The position numbers were made by a program, and so were the translations under genes. Positions 30,725 through 44,015 of a stretch of DNA of 64,000 nucleotides are shown piece after piece; within the stretch, counting starts at the first letter, position 1, and each line of letters begins with the position of its first letter. This DNA is from Scatophagus argus (taxonomy: Eukaryota; Chordata; Actinopteri; Scatophagidae). The DNA lies in NCBI RefSeq assembly GCF_020382885.2, contig NC_058496.1:15604501-15668500 (forward strand), written 5' to 3'. Below the pieces are notes generated by a model. That model did no database searches. It had not been told where the DNA came from and saw only the letters and a program-made list of their open reading frames with translations.

Positions 30725-31015
30725 CGGTGGCTAAGCCTTCTGTGCCTCACAAAATGAGCCCGTGTGTGCTGTTTACCAGCTTAGAAGGAACTAAAGACTT
30801 GATCGCACATGCAGAAAAAGAGCAATGCAAGGTGCTCTGCTGCTATGATTGTCCGCCTGAGCATTTAGTCAGAAAATTAATAATGTTAATGCTAATATTT
30901 GCAATGAATCATGATTTCCTTTCTCTCTCTTTTTTTTTTCTTTTAAAAAACAGAAAGCTAATGTCATGCTTCTGTGTTTGAGTTGAAGATAATTGGTCAA
31001 AGTTGTGTATTTTAA

Positions 31016-31026
<11 letters not shown>

Positions 31027-31054
<28 letters not shown>
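31027..31054. repeat. (GA)n microsatellite
   Basis: About 14 uninterrupted GA units following a short GT run, in the secisbp2 3' flank. Confidence 0.9.
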
Positions 31055-31059
<5 letters not shown>

Positions 31060-33351
31060 TAAACTGAGGAGGTTGACCATTCACTTACTAGGACCAAACC
31101 AGTCGCTTGAAGAGATCCCACAGTATGAATTTTCAACCATGTTGTCTGTGAACATGTTCTAGTGGATGCGCAGAGGTTTATGTGCTGAGCGTCTGTCAAA
31201 TATCAACTAGTTATATCATATCAAGAAATTATCAGTGATGTTTTTGACACTGTATTTTTGACTTTGAACCTTTACAGTGCATTTTGTTTTTCTCTTCCCA
31301 GGTAGGCTCAGTTGAAAGTGTATTTTTGTCATTTTTGCCATTATTTGAGAGGGACATCAGAGGGATGACAGGAAATGAGTGCAGACATAGGCAAACTGTG
31401 GACTTTGTAATTACGCTGTCATTGTCTTATATGGGCACTAAGGGCCAGTAAGATTTGAAACTTGATGTGACGCGTGTTATTCGCATTGTGGGAACTTTGA
31501 GCACAAAAGAAAACTATACCTACAAAGCTTTCCTACACATGCACAAACTGTGCATAAGTTGTTGTTGTAACTGTGCATACAACTAGAATTTCACAAACTT
31601 CACAAGCCCACAGTCTGAAACCCCCTCAGTCTTTTTTTTTTCTTGTATAAGAAATGAAATCCTTTCTTGTTCTTTATCCTGATTGCACTATATAATGGAG
31701 CCTGTTTTTTTTTTTTGGTTTTTTGTTTATTAGACTACCAAAGTATTGCACATTGTATGTAGTACTACTAACTTGATCCAGTTAGGAAGTTGTTTAGTGA
31801 GTTGTCTGTCTGCCTATATGAGGAAAAAATAACTAAAATATCAAAATGATAAAATGTCACAAATTAGAGTCATTTGAAATGTTAACAGAAAATTAATCAA
31901 CAGTCAGAATTCAGACTGAGTTGAATATTGTTATGGTTTGGGATTATGACTTATGAATACATACCTTTGTAGTTATTTTGAAGTAGAGACTGGTAATACA
32001 TGCATTTCAGTTGTAGAAAGGTGGTGTTATGTCAGGTGTGGTTAAGAAAAAAAAGGAGTCTTAGGTTCCAAGTCTTAGTTTAAGTGCAGAAAAAGTATCA
32101 ATTTTGTTATGATTGGAACAACACAGGTGTTAATAATAGCATGAATTATGACTGCATTCCGTTTGTTAATGTCAGTTCCAGGGTCCAGATATATCATTTT
32201 GACTGGTAAAACTTGTGCTTTTCCTTCTGCTGTGGAACAAAAAAAAAAAAAGTTTTTTCGCAGTCTTAAATTACACATGAATCTTGCAGCAATAATTCAG
32301 CATTTTTGAAAATATGCTCATTTGCTCTCTGGTGGCAAGTTTTGTCTGTTAAATATAAAGCTACAACAAACAGCTGCTTTCCAGTCTTTGTGTTAGCTGA
32401 CCAGCTACTAGCGAGAATACCAGAAAGCGAATATGCATATTTTACATAACACAAGTTAATAATTTTAATGTACTACTAAAAATGGCTCAGTAAATTCTCG
32501 GGTAGTGAGAGATCATACTGTGAAACTGTTTTAGAAATGCGTGAAAGAGACCTAATGTTGTAAAGATATATTTTTTGATTCAGCCTTTTTAAATCACATA
32601 TAAACTCAGTATGTAAGATGGAGTATTTCCTTAATGGAGATTCAACCAATACTTTATTTTTTATAATACACTAATCGACAAATATTTCAGTTGTTGGATG
32701 GTAATTAGGAAATTAAAATCGGGGGGGAGTTTAGAGTTGATTAATTTTCTTTTCCAAGGAATGTCAGGTTAAAGTGTACATAAATTTACATAAAGAGGGC
32801 AAAAATGTTTATTATGAGTGAGTATGGGTCATTCATTAACAAGAAGAAGAGTAGTGGACCAAGTGGTATCCCAAAATCCCAGACAGGGAGTCTTCAAAAC
32901 TATCAGTCTAAACCACCTGGGATCTGTTAGGATAATCATAAAGAAATAAGGAAAATACAACACGATAATATATTTTGTCATAATAAATGATGAACATTTG
33001 TCAATAGATAATAGAATGAATTTTGATCTGATTAAGGAATCTTTTAGTGATGTCTGAAATGTTCAGTTCATGCCTGTTTATTTGGGTTAAGTAAAAGAGG
33101 AAACATCTTCATAATATAAGCATAATATCACTCTTAAATCTTTGGTCCTTAAGCTGAGGCTGTAACAATAATGAGGTTGAAGTGCAGTAAGAAAGCGCCA
33201 TTCAAGACCAGACACAGTGCTTACGGTGTAAACAGCGTACAAATCTAATATTCTAATATCTATTTTTAATATATGTATATATATATATGTATGTATATAA
33301 TAGAGAAAGAGAGGGAGACACACAAAGATAGATAATCTCCTTGTATAATGT

Positions 33352-33400
33352 GATAGATAGATAGATAGATATACTTTATTAATCCCAGGCTGGGAAATTA
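33352..33400. repeat. (GATA)n tract joined to a LINE-like 3' tail
   Basis: About five GATA units run into 'tactttattaatcccaggct', then 'gggaaatta', a phrase that in fish genomes commonly marks truncated non-LTR retroelement 3' ends or their associated microsatellites. Only this tail is present. Confidence 0.5.
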
Positions 33401-33622
33401 CAGCTTGATTAGTATTAGTATTTTGTTATAAATAAATGAACTGTGTATGAACTTTTTATTTGGATCAGATGAAAGCAGCAGGTGTGACCAAATTTCCTTT
33501 TTCTTTCCATTAGAGCATCGCCTCATTTAAAATTTTACTGCCATGCGTGTTCTGTTGTAGCAGGAGTGTGACAACTCTAAAAAGAGCGCAGCGTCCAGTC
33601 TTATGTACATATTTTTCTTTTT

Positions 33623-33628
33623 TTTATT
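33623..33628 (-). terminator. candidate polyadenylation signal of prlr
   Basis: AATAAA on the minus strand about 550 bases after the receptor stop codon; another copy is at 33455-33460. Which one is used cannot be told from sequence. Confidence 0.35.
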
Positions 33629-33889
33629 GACCTTAACCTGTGGCAAAAACAATAGACTGCAAAATAACTATGTAATCATTTCATTGCCAACTACTCTTGA
33701 AAATAATAAGTCTGGTGATATTTTTCTTAATCTCACCCAGTCTAATTAAAAGACCAAACAGCAGATTAACTGATACCATAAACAGTTGAGGCCTGGCATA
33801 GTGTATCCCTCTGTGTCTTAGAGCTTCATGGTCGCCCAACAACACTTTGGCTCAGTGAGGTTGAGTAGACACACTGTGTTTTGAGCTAA

Positions 33890-34140
33890 ATGTGTTATGG
33901 TTAATATTTAGCAGGTATAATGTTTACCATGTTCATCATCAAAGGTCAGCTGGTAATTAGTGCTTAATACTAAGTACAGTTGCAGCTGTTGATGTCGAGA
34001 TATATCACTGATCCTAAAATGTCAAACGCATGGCGGCACCACATTAAAGTTCACAGGTTCATTAAAGTCAATGGGATTGATCCTCTGGTGATCATGAACG
34101 CGTGAATCAAATGTCACGGAAATCCAAAATATAATATTGA
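33890..34140. repeat. dispersed repeat, copy 1 of 4
   Basis: Contains 'tttagcaggtataatgttta' followed by 'ccatgttcatcatc', then 'gtgcttaatactaagtacag' and 'gatcctctggtgatcatgaa'. The same ordered phrases recur at 37240-37710, 47080-47290 and 58225-58375, defining one family. No coding capacity. Confidence 0.65.
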
Positions 34141-34177
34141 CAAAGCTGTCATTTGTACTTTGACAGTGGATAAAACT

Positions 34178-37100
34178 TTACATTAAAGATGGTTGGGGCA
34201 TAGTATCTACATATCCACTATCGATGTGTTCTGTGCACACTCCCACTTTATGGGGTCCAATCACATGAGGATTTCTTGGTTTCTGGGGGGAACAGTCAGC
34301 ATATGGGTTACCATTCTCCCCACAGGGGGTGTAAATGGGTACGTTTTGTTTCTGCAGGAACACTATAATGTCACTGTCCACCTCTTTCACCTTGCTGTAT
34401 TCCCCTGAAATGCTCTCCTCTTGTGTCTGAAAATCCATGTAGCCAGAGCTGTTCAGCAGGCAGTTTCTTTTCTCCAGAATGAGAATATTTTCACCGTTCA
34501 CCTCTTTAATTCTGCTGTAGTCTGCTTGTTTCACATCCACCTCCTGGATGCTTTCTCCATGTCTCTGAATATCCACATAATCACTATTTGTGAAAGGTGT
34601 GACCGTGATCTCATGATTAGATGGACTCTGTTCTGTTGCTTCCGTGTTTACAGAGTTTATAATTGGGCACTGCTGTTTCTGAGCGGGAACCTGGGATGGC
34701 TCCATGTTAAATAAACTCTCCCTTGAGAGAGTCTTGATGCTCTTTACAAAGTTATCCATTTCATTGTTTGTTTCCGCAGCCTTCTCACTGTCATTTTGGA
34801 TGGGGGTTGAATCCTTGCATTGCGTTTCCAAATCCAAGCAGATGCCAGCAGGAGTAATCAAGCTTTTCTTCCTTTTTTGAAAGTTGGAGGGATCCGGCAG
34901 AAGTCCACTGTCATTCTCGGTCACGAGTAGGTATTCCTCCATCTGGTCCTTCCAGGCCACCATAAGAGGAAAGTTCTGGTTGATGATCAGGGCATTAATG
35001 ACGTCTTCAGATTGCCCTTTCTGAAAGGGTTAGTTGGGGTTAATTCAGTACATTATGATCTCACTACAAAGCTACATTTTTGATATGCTTGAAATACAAT
35101 GCAAATGCAGTACTACCTTGAGAAGCTGAAAATCAACTCCTCTTATTTTTGGACCAGGAACTGGAGGTAGAACACACTGCCTCACACTTGAGAACAAAAG
35201 AAAGCAAGTCATGAGTCAAATTATCCTCATCATTCCCAGTATATATAGATATACATATAGTTATATCTTTTTGCAGGATATACGTACTATTTCCTCTTCA
35301 TGACCAAGATGCACATTACTGCCATAAATGGAATTGTAGAGAGAGTGGAAACCAGTATCCAAAACGGCTTCTCATTCTGTATTACTAAATTAAAACAAAA
35401 AACATTTTTACTTCTTGTTAGAACTTTTAACAGATGCCACCTAGCCAAAGATGGAGAAAAGAGGTTTTGAGACTTACAGCCAGGAGCTTTAGCATAGGTA
35501 GTGTTGGTCCACTCACTCCAGGAGCCGTGGTCTAGTCTACAGCGCACCTGGACCATGTACACCGCCCCGGGAGTGATGCTGTACAGGTTAAAATGGGTTT
35601 GTATTCCTGACATGTAACCCTAGAGAAACAAAAAACATCACAAACATTCACATCATACCCACATTTTGATCACATTTGAGTCAAACAGTAGCTGCAAATA
35701 CATTTGTATTACTTTAATTGGATTACTTTAGTGTATTAATGGCTGCACAGTGGTTTGCTGAATTATTGTGTACCAGCCACAAAACAGCATACTCAGAAAA
35801 TGTCTGAACAGTACACACCGCACATTGTTATTGTGTAGTATGGAAATGGGTGAAAACACTTGACACTTGTGTTGATGTCCTAGAGGCAGTCCCTTTATTG
35901 CCCTCTGCTGGCTACAAAACAACTTCCATGTTTACCTGACATCAAGTTACCTGACCTGTTTGGACAGCTGTAATGAACTGGTTCCACAGCAGACAAACTT
36001 GACTTGTCACAGCAGGAAAACCACACTTAGAGTTAGTAACAGTTAACAGTTGACATCTCCATTAAGTGTTCCAGTAATGGTTTCAGTGAACCAGAATCCA
36101 GATTAGCAGCAGCTCCTCTATTAAGTGGAATGCAGCAATCATTAATACACCTATGAGTTTCCTGCTCTGACATGTCAAAATGTCTGCTGTGCAACCAGTA
36201 CATTCATACCAGTGGGAGTTTACTCTCAAAGCTGCAGCTTCTCAAAAATGCTGCCACAAGGCACAGAAGAGAAGACTCAACACTCATATCTTAGCTTCCA
36301 ATCATTTGCTACCACTTAGAGATTAATGCATTATAAAATCTTAGTGATTACTTTCACATTCGTTGTCTTCTAAATAAAATAATGTTGACACAATAATTAG
36401 GTCTGGCCCTGAACATCTGAACTAATTATGCATTCTGATCCTTTAGATTATACTGCTATGAGCTGCTATGAGCTGCTATGAGCTCAGACAGCTTTAAAGT
36501 CTTTCAGATTTATAGATTAATATCTTTATTTTCATTTGTAATATATTTTTAACCTCCAGTTTGAGTTGGTTTTGTGTGTGCTGCTGAATGAAGTGACTTT
36601 AATCACTTCATTAATTAACTGTTTCAGCTCTAAAATGAACCTGTAATGGAATCATAAACTCTTTATGACATGAAGGTTAGTATTGACAAGTGCTGTCTCC
36701 TGTGGTAAACGATCAATGAACCAATCAGTTAAGTGAAAACAGGTTGCAAGTGTATATTTTACATTTTGATAGTGAGGTAACCATTTTATTTATGTCCAGA
36801 TCACAGAGTGTACCTTCCAAAGCACTTGCTGTGCTGTCTTACAAAACAAACACAATGAGCAGCCTTCATCCAATGTGAACAAGTTTTGTTTTGGGAAGTG
36901 AATGAAACACAAATTAAAAACAAAGCTGTAATACCAGATGACCCTATGGTGGAAGATACTGTGTGTGCAAATTATTTCTGAATTTTAAGGAATTAAATTT
37001 CAAACAAACTCAAAACTCACCTTCCAATCGCTACTTTCTTCTTTGACTCTTAGTTCATATTTGAGGGTGACCCAGCCTGACTTGGGGTCTGTGTCATAGG

Positions 37101-40100
37101 GATGCTGCCACCTGATATGGAGATATGGACTGTCCTCTTTCTCCTCCACCACCAGCGATACATTTTCAGGAGGATTGGGTTTCACTGTGGGACACAGACA
37201 GAACAAGGCTTGGATTCTACACTAGCACTTCCATGAGACTGCTTTTAACTAAATGCTCACATTTCAACCCGCTATGTTTTTAGCATATTAGTATGCTAAC
37301 ATTTGCTAATCAGCATTAAAAGCACAGTACCACTGAGGCCAGTGGGAATGTCATTAGTTCTGCAGGTAACTGATCATACACCAAAGTATTTGACAAATTA
37401 AAACTGCTACCTGATGAGGGGGCTAGATTAAAAGGGTATACCAAAATTATTACAATTCCTCTAGAGAGGGCCACAAATATCTGTACCAAATCATATAACA
37501 ATCAATCCAATATTTGTTGACATGTTTCAATGGATAAGTGAAAACTTGTGTTCATAGAGCACAAGGTGAGGGGTCAACAAAGTCATTAGGATTCATATCT
37601 GGGGATCATCAACAACTGTGCAATATTTCATGTTAATCCAATCAATAGTAGTTGAATTTTAGTGATGACTAAATTGGTGGTCCGACTGACCAATATTGTT
37701 GGTTTATACAGTTTATAAAATACATTATCTCTGAGAGGGTTCACAGCATGCAAGGGCATCTGTGCACAGTATCATACATGGGGGCTTGTGACGTAGATCC
37801 TTGGCCACCAAAATATCTTTAGAGGGTTATAAGAGACCACAAAACACAGAAAATACTTAATTTCACGTTAACACATTATGTGTTTTAAATATTTGATCTG
37901 AACGGACAAAATCGAATGCATAAGAGTTACTATTTTACATGCATCAGGACTCTGCCCCCAAATGTATTGTAAATACAGTACCGGTACATGGAGACCACAT
38001 ATGAAACTGCCTGCATAAGCAAACAAAAGATGTGACATATGATCCCAGGCTGAATTTTGCACAGTGCACAAACCAGTTCCACCTCATTCTGCTCAAGTTT
38101 TCGTATGTGCCTTGTGTCACTCAGTACTTTTCCACCCTCAAGAATGCTATACGGCCAATAAAATCATGCCAATCATTACCTGAATCCATACAGATAATAT
38201 TCTGTGGTGTTAACTTCTACTCTAATGGACAGACGGATTTGGTGGTTGTCAACAGTTATACAGTGTGCCAGTGCTGGTCCGACTCAAAAATACTGTTGAG
38301 CTAAGCAGATTAAGTTTGGCATAATTACTTGTTTTCACTTTGACTCATATTTGAGCGGTATAGCCACTGTAAAACAGTAATCCATTAAGTTCAAGGTCAC
38401 AACTTTTTGTGACACTGTACATTAAGTAGTAAAGGGCAGAGCCACACTCACAGGTATTATATTCTACCTATTTGTGATAAATAAACAAAATAACCATTAA
38501 AGCAGTTTTTTTTTTCAATATACAGAAACTTGCTTTACGGAAATTCTCCTTCACTTTGTTGTTGTATGTTTTCTCTAAGTACAGATTGCGTTGATGTTTA
38601 TATCTACTTTTTTTTTGAGTGCACCTATTAGACATCAGGGGCAATTCTATGTTGGTAAATAGAAATAAGAACACATTCCATATCTCTCTCCTTGGGTCTG
38701 AGTTGTTCATCTCATTCAAATCCTCTTTCTTTGGGAGAAACTTACCGATCTCCATCACGTCTATCTTAAACGGGTCTGAAGTGGTATTCCCGAAGGCATT
38801 GTAGGCCACCACTGTCAGGTAGTAGTTGACCCAGATGGAGGTGTGGCTCTTGTCAAAGAAACAGGAGTTCTTCCCACCTGACTGGTAGTCAGGACACTCG
38901 TGCACTCCCTCCAGACTGTAGGTAGACAAAACAAGACCTTTACTAATCAGAAAATGACAAATGCTCATTCTGCTTACATACGTTTCATTTCAGGCTGGCA
39001 TTGCAAAACTGTGCTGTAGGGAGTAAATACATGTTTGGCTCAACAAACAAGTACAGGACTTGACTGATGATCAAATATGAGTAAGGTATGACATCCACAT
39101 AGTTTCCTCATTGCAACATGATCCCAAATGTTGTCTTCTAAAAAGTTGGGAGGGATATTTTTTTCGGACAAATTTCATGAACCTAAGATATTAAAGAACC
39201 TTGAAAGGTCTTCAACTCGCGATTGGCATTTTGCCCTCGAGACAGGGCAAGTGAAGGTCACACAGGTAAAGCGTTTGAAGTCTCCGGGTTTACTTGCACA
39301 GCAACAAAGGTTTGTGCTCAGTTGACTGAGCACAAGTGCGTGAACAAGGGGGCTGGTACATTTCCATTTGCCTGTCGACAACACTACACTTACACCAACA
39401 ACAGTGGTACTTTTAGTTGCTCTAATTGGAGGTGAAAAATACATACAAATTTTTATGGGGCACATAGTTGGCCTAGTGGTTAAAACACATACAATATGAA
39501 GTGAGTGAAACACTGGTTCAATTTCAACAAGAGACTTTTGTTTGGTTTTTATTTTTTGTTTGTTTTCACTGCCCTATCTCCCTCCCTGTCCTTTCCCACA
39601 TCTCTACTAATTCTAAATCTAAAAATGAGAATTAAATAAGAAATTAAACTTAATGACTGGACTAACTTTTCTCTCTCATAATAGAGGCGGATTGTGGTTG
39701 GCAGTCCTCCATCAGTCCCTGGCTCCCACCAGCAGGTAAATGTCTCTTTCTCAGGAGACCTGCAGCCGAGCAGGACTGGCTTCCCTGGTGGAGATGTGCC
39801 TGGCAACACGTGACAAACAAGCATAACCTCCCAATTCCCAATTTAGTACTAAAACAATAAAAAAAATTTTGGCATGGTAATGATTGAAAAGACATGGCAA
39901 GGAGCTGGTTCATCCAAATTCCATGTAAAATCTTCCCCACCTACCTGGAATGACATCTAGCAATGCAGATGGTTTTGGTTTTATTTTCACGGGTTTGAAG
40001 CGAGTATCCCGAGCTCATTAAAGATCCCCCCTCAGACACATATTAAGACATACATACAAACACTCTTCTTAACAATAATGTGTGTCTGATACATTTTTTT

Positions 40101-40924
40101 AACTACAGAAAAGAATCATTTCCAATCCTGAACAAAGCATCTATGCTTTTGACCTCCTCAACAACTTAAGAATCTATTAATATGAAATACATGTAATAAT
40201 ATATATAATATTCTGTTCATTTCTTAGGTTTTCACACAGGAACCAAGATATCTGTGACTTCACTTTAAAAGTCTATTCTCAATGTATGTGCAATGCTGAC
40301 TTAAGCTTTCTATATCACACTTGCATAAGTTGCCAATTGGACCAGGACTGACTTCCCAGCTACTTGTGATATCACAAATCATGCTCGTAGGGGTTTTTCA
40401 GTGAGCACAGAGAAATGTTCCACTTTCAGCAGATGAATGTGGAAAAGGCCTTCTAGTGTCAAACTCTGCACATACATCATTCTGCACAGTGAAGCTTAAA
40501 CATCCAGCTCTAGGGACAAGACCAACAACATATTTTTGAGTTGGGAGGTGGTGGGGATCTTTCAGATGAATTTTGTTTGTGCTCACAGCAATAATAAACT
40601 CCACTTTTCCAGATATCCTGGATAATCCACAGAAGATGTAGTTGAGAGAAAACCAGCGGGGAATATAGAAAGTTTGGGTTCACAGTGAGGTCTGTGGATT
40701 AACCAGATTATCAGAGACAGGGTTGGACAGTTGGTTTTTCAATGCTATTCTTAAATGCTGTGAGCAGTGCGGAAAACCTGGACAAATAAAATCAACACGT
40801 CTAGATTTATATACCACTGTCATTATAAAGCAAAGATTATATAAGTCAACCCTTGTAACTTACCGTTGGGTTCTGCAACTGCAGACACCAGCAATAGCAG
40901 TGCCAGTCCAAGATCTCTCCTCAT
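34178..40924 (-). CDS. prlr: prolactin receptor, single-pass class I cytokine receptor
   Basis: Eight coding exons, 5' to 3': 40924-40864, 39799-39667, 38915-38746, 37184-37021, 35619-35478, 35384-35288, 35186-35117, 35020-34178; 559 aa. Order of domains: signal peptide ([17 protein letters not shown]); first fibronectin-type domain with two cysteine pairs ([25 protein letters not shown]); second domain ending in the WSEWT box; transmembrane segment ([20 protein letters not shown]); Box 1 ([14 protein letters not shown]), the JAK2 docking site; then a cytoplasmic tail of about 290 residues with tyrosine motifs DYVD, GYMD and GYVD. Prolactin binding dimerises the receptor and activates JAK2-STAT5; in fish this controls freshwater ion balance. 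The tail and Box 1 separate it from growth hormone receptors. Fish have two prolactin receptors; which one this is (probably the b form) is not certain. The start exon begins at 41033 after a good acceptor. Confidence 0.93.
37240..37710. repeat. dispersed repeat, copy 2 of 4 (longest)
   Basis: In the intron between the prlr exons ending at 37184 (high side) and 38746. It reads 'gctaacatttgctaatcagc', 'gtgggaatgtcattagttct', 'caaagtcattaggattcata' and 'ggtggtccgactgaccaat'. It is the most complete member of the family in this window. Confidence 0.7.
39465..39600 (+). repeat. tRNA-like SINE fragment in prlr intron
   Basis: 'ggcctagtggttaaaacaca' resembles a tRNA A box and 'actggttcaatttc' a decayed B box, followed by a pyrimidine-rich tail 'ctgccctatctccctccctg'. 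A related fragment occurs at 47780-47930 in the decayed receptor copy. Confidence 0.5.
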
Positions 40925-41033
40925 CCTGGCACAAACTGTCAAACAGTGTGTCCTGATGAAGACAGTGACATCACCAGCTTGTGGTTAATGAGGTGATATA
41001 AACCCGTGGTCTTGACGTGCGTCTTGTTTTTAT
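40864..41033 (-). promoter_or_regulatory. prlr: prlr exon carrying 5' UTR, start codon and signal peptide
   Basis: A polypyrimidine acceptor (cagataaaaac sense, boundary at 41033) precedes 109 bases of leader before the ATG at 40924; the exon ends at 40864 with donor gtaagt. The leader has no ATG strongly competing in context. Confidence 0.6.
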
Positions 41034-42465
41034 CTGAAACAAAGAGACATGAAGGTAAAACACTGAGTAGAACCAATAATTGTTTGTAGATGTTGCAGCC
41101 AACACATGCAGGCCATCAACAGTCATCAAAAATGAGGAACAGTGCTGGATTTGCCAACACTGGACAGAGAACTCTGAAAGGGATTATATTTTGTATATAA
41201 AGTTATTTTCTTAAACAAACCATGAATCTTCAGTTGAATACTGTTGACTACTGTAACGTTTAGCTGTTTTTAGGTCATCTGACTCAAAATGTTGATCTGT
41301 GAAATAACCCAGAGTTTAGACAGGACTTTAGACAGCTTTTTTTCCTACTTCTACGGCACTCGTCTTCGTTCAGATCTCTCTCACACACACACTGCACAGA
41401 CTTCTGAAACGGCAGCGTACATATTGGAAACTCGAAAATGCATGTCAGACACTCAGCCATAACACACTTGTTTGCCTCATACTCCTGCGCCATTTTTCTG
41501 CATCTGTTTGATCATTTGATTTAATCTTTGATTAAAAGGCTCAGAGTCTTTGGCAGGTTTCGCTCCATGGTTCAAATCTCAAATCTCAGATGTTTTTTTT
41601 TTTTATGCCTGCCTGCGTTTTTCTACATAACAACAGTGGAATGCTTCATGCTATTGTGGAAGCGAGGGAGAGTGTCCTTCAATTGCTGCCAGCCTGTAAT
41701 TTACAGGTGGCCATGAAGGCATTACACCTTCTCACAGATACATTTTCTCTTGTTTTCTGTAGTAACCACAATGACGACAAGCTCCGTTTCATGTGGCGAC
41801 ACTTGCTCGGACAGGTTTGAACAGGGTCACTTGAATGAGGCAGGATGTGGCTTCTTTCTCAATTCTGGATTACACATCCAAAATAACGCTAAATGTCCAG
41901 CTTTATACTCAGACTATACTATTTTATATGTACTATAATACTACATACATAGATTTTATTTACAGATGACATTTATTCATTCTTATTTATGTAATTTAAT
42001 GAACTACATTACATATACATTAGTTGAAGGTGAACAAACTATAATTATTTATTTATTTTTGGAAAACAAGAAAAATATATCAGGATCAGATACATGCTGA
42101 AATTTTATACTGTTACGTTACGATCCATATTTAGTATGGACAGATGTCTGTCATTCTTGGCGTAAATTATTCCCTTGTAAATGAGCAGAAAAAGGACCTA
42201 ATGGCCATAATAATCTCCACGAATATTTAAATAATTTAAGAGAAAATGACTGATTCCACCTTCGTTTTTAGGTCCTTTTTCTGTTATGATGGGGGGAAAA
42301 AAATCGAAAAACACGACACTACAATTAAATTTTTCAGAATGTCAGTGAAGTTAGCGTGGCTAAACAGTCCTGTTAATAGTTACTCAACATTACGGGTCTA
42401 CGCTAAGTTACTCAAAGGTAGTAAATCGGGACAAATAGGTTAATACAGCTCAGGCGTTCACTCAC

Positions 42466-42700
42466 CTCACTCATCAATTTAGGACGGATGCTGATGTGTA
42501 AATAAACGACCCAGCATTTTACTGATGTTGACCCAACAAAAAGGGGAAAAGTAGCCTTCTTCAGTCATGACATTACCACGACTTCCTCACACCTGCGAAG
42601 CGGTGCTTCTGTCACCTCAGGTAGCAATGTAATGAGGAAGAAGGGTGTCCTCTGAGTCACGAAGGGGAGGAGTTTGTTGCCAAGGCTTGTCCAGGTTAGC
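42466..42700 (-). promoter_or_regulatory. possible upstream 5' UTR exon/promoter of prlr
   Basis: On the minus strand a strong donor GTGAG|gtgagtgaacg lies at 42466/42465. The stretch above it would be a non-coding first exon about 1.4 kb upstream of the signal-peptide exon. The right boundary is arbitrary; there is no transcript evidence. Confidence 0.3.
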
Positions 42701-43092
42701 TCAAACCAGAGAGCGCAGCCAGATTGAGATGTCTCACTTCTACCTGATTATGTCGTCCTAACACCGCCGACATCGAAACTGTGTGCGTGATGGTGCGCCT
42801 CTGTTGATCAAAGCTTCAGGACTTCGTGTTGTACTACTGGCGTATTGAACGGAGTGTAACTTCTGTTCCACTGGCAGATATCAGTCCCCATCTCCAACCG
42901 TAAAAACTACTGACGGACATCAAGAAGTAGAATTACAAAATCATGATCTGTTATGCTATCTTTCTTCTTCTGTGAATTCACAAGGTAATTTCTCGAAATT
43001 ATAGGAATTATAGAAGTAATTATGAGATACGAGTGTGCTTTTTTTCTTTTGTGAATGCAGTAGCTTCAATACCAAAGCGTAACAGTTATTTT

Positions 43093-43093
43093 G

Positions 43094-43179
<86 letters not shown>

Positions 43180-43183
43180 TATC
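43093..43183. repeat. (ATT)n microsatellite
   Basis: About 91 bases of nearly perfect ATT repeats, with ATC interruptions at the right end. A good candidate polymorphic marker between prlr and malt1. Confidence 0.95.
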
Positions 43184-43489
43184 CTAAAGAGCAGGTCAGT
43201 CACCTGAATTGAGTAATAACTGAATCCTGAAGGCAGTACATTTTAGACCACCTTCAAATGCTTGTGTAATTCTGTTTTGCATTACTAAAAACTAAAAGGT
43301 TCATTTAAAGTGGCTTATCTGGCTCTCTCAAAGATCGTTTAAACAATTTTTGGATTTTTGGGAGTCAGGTGAGTACGGTAGGTGTAGGACTGTCTTCCAG
43401 GAAGTAGGGCTAGACTTTTTGCTCTCAAGTAAACTGTTGTAAGTGACTGAGTACTTTAGTAATCACAATTGGAAACTTACGGTGGCCGA

Positions 43490-43580
43490 CAAGTACAAAC
43501 GCTCTGCATATATATACAGGGGCTGCAAATACAGAAACGCGCTGCATAAACAGAAACGTGCTGCAAATAAGAAAACAAAC
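43490..43580. repeat. short internally repeated element ('ctgcaaa...cagaaacg')
   Basis: Units of 'gctgcaaatacagaaacgc', 'gctgcataaacagaaacgt' and 'gctgcaaataagaaaac' follow one another at about 20-bp spacing. This pattern is seen in dispersed fish repeats; too short to classify. Confidence 0.5.
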
Positions 43581-43754
43581 CAAACCAAACTACAGCCCTC
43601 AAGTGGTTCCTGTTACTGCATGTGCTTTGACAAGGATTATTATTGTATAAACATTAGCTAGTACCAAGCTCACATGGTTTGATCTCCAGGTTTCTCATGC
43701 ATGAATTTTGATTTCATTATGTTGTTAAGGCAAAAAATAAGGCCAGCAATACTA

Positions 43755-44015
43755 AAACCATCAAGGTCTGGGCCCTTCTGTGTGGAGTTTGCATGTTCTC
43801 CCTGTGCCTGCGTGGGTTTTCTCCGGGTACTCCGGTTTCCTCCCACAATCCCAAAAACATGCACATTAGGTCAACTGGCTACTCTACATTGCCCCTAGGT
43901 GTGAGTGTGAGAGTGTGTGGTAGTCTTTGTGCGTCAGCTCTGCGATTGTGACTAGTGACCAGTCCAGGGTGTACCCCGCCTCTCGCCTGTAGTCAGTTTG
44001 GATTGGCTCCAAAAC
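43755..44015 (+). repeat. abundant teleost dispersed repeat, central part
   Basis: Begins 'tctgtgtggagtttgcatgt', continues 'tctccgggtactccggtttc', and ends 'agggtgtaccccgcctctcg'. This phrase order is that of a very common fish repeat. The element's ends, including the 'gtggttagcactgtcgcc' head and 'aaaatggatggatgg' tail, appear separately at 52355-52412 and 57242-57302. ORFs crossing it are spurious. Confidence 0.7.

Larger units (their letters stand above)
30725..34177. other. 3' UTRs and spacer between convergent secisbp2 and prlr
   Basis: This 3.4-kb AT-rich stretch holds the 3' ends of two convergent genes. I see no coding exon. It contains a (GA)n tract at 31027-31054, a poly(A) tract near 32240, TA-rich repeats near 33246-33300, a (GATA)n tract with a LINE-like tail at 33352-33400, and a dispersed repeat copy at 33890-34140. 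A possible secisbp2 poly(A) signal was not resolved. Confidence 0.5.

Noticed and set aside
34193-34714. Open frames on the plus strand across the prlr last exon
   Set aside because: They are antisense to the receptor tail, whose minus-strand reading is continuous, in phase with upstream exons and recognisable.
43093-43183. CRISPR array
   Set aside because: Regular repeats here are a simple ATT microsatellite; no spaced direct repeats occur in the window and the DNA is vertebrate.
43670-43898. Open frames on both strands near 43.7-43.9 kb
   Set aside because: They lie within an abundant fish dispersed repeat; frames of this kind recur throughout fish genomes and encode no known protein.
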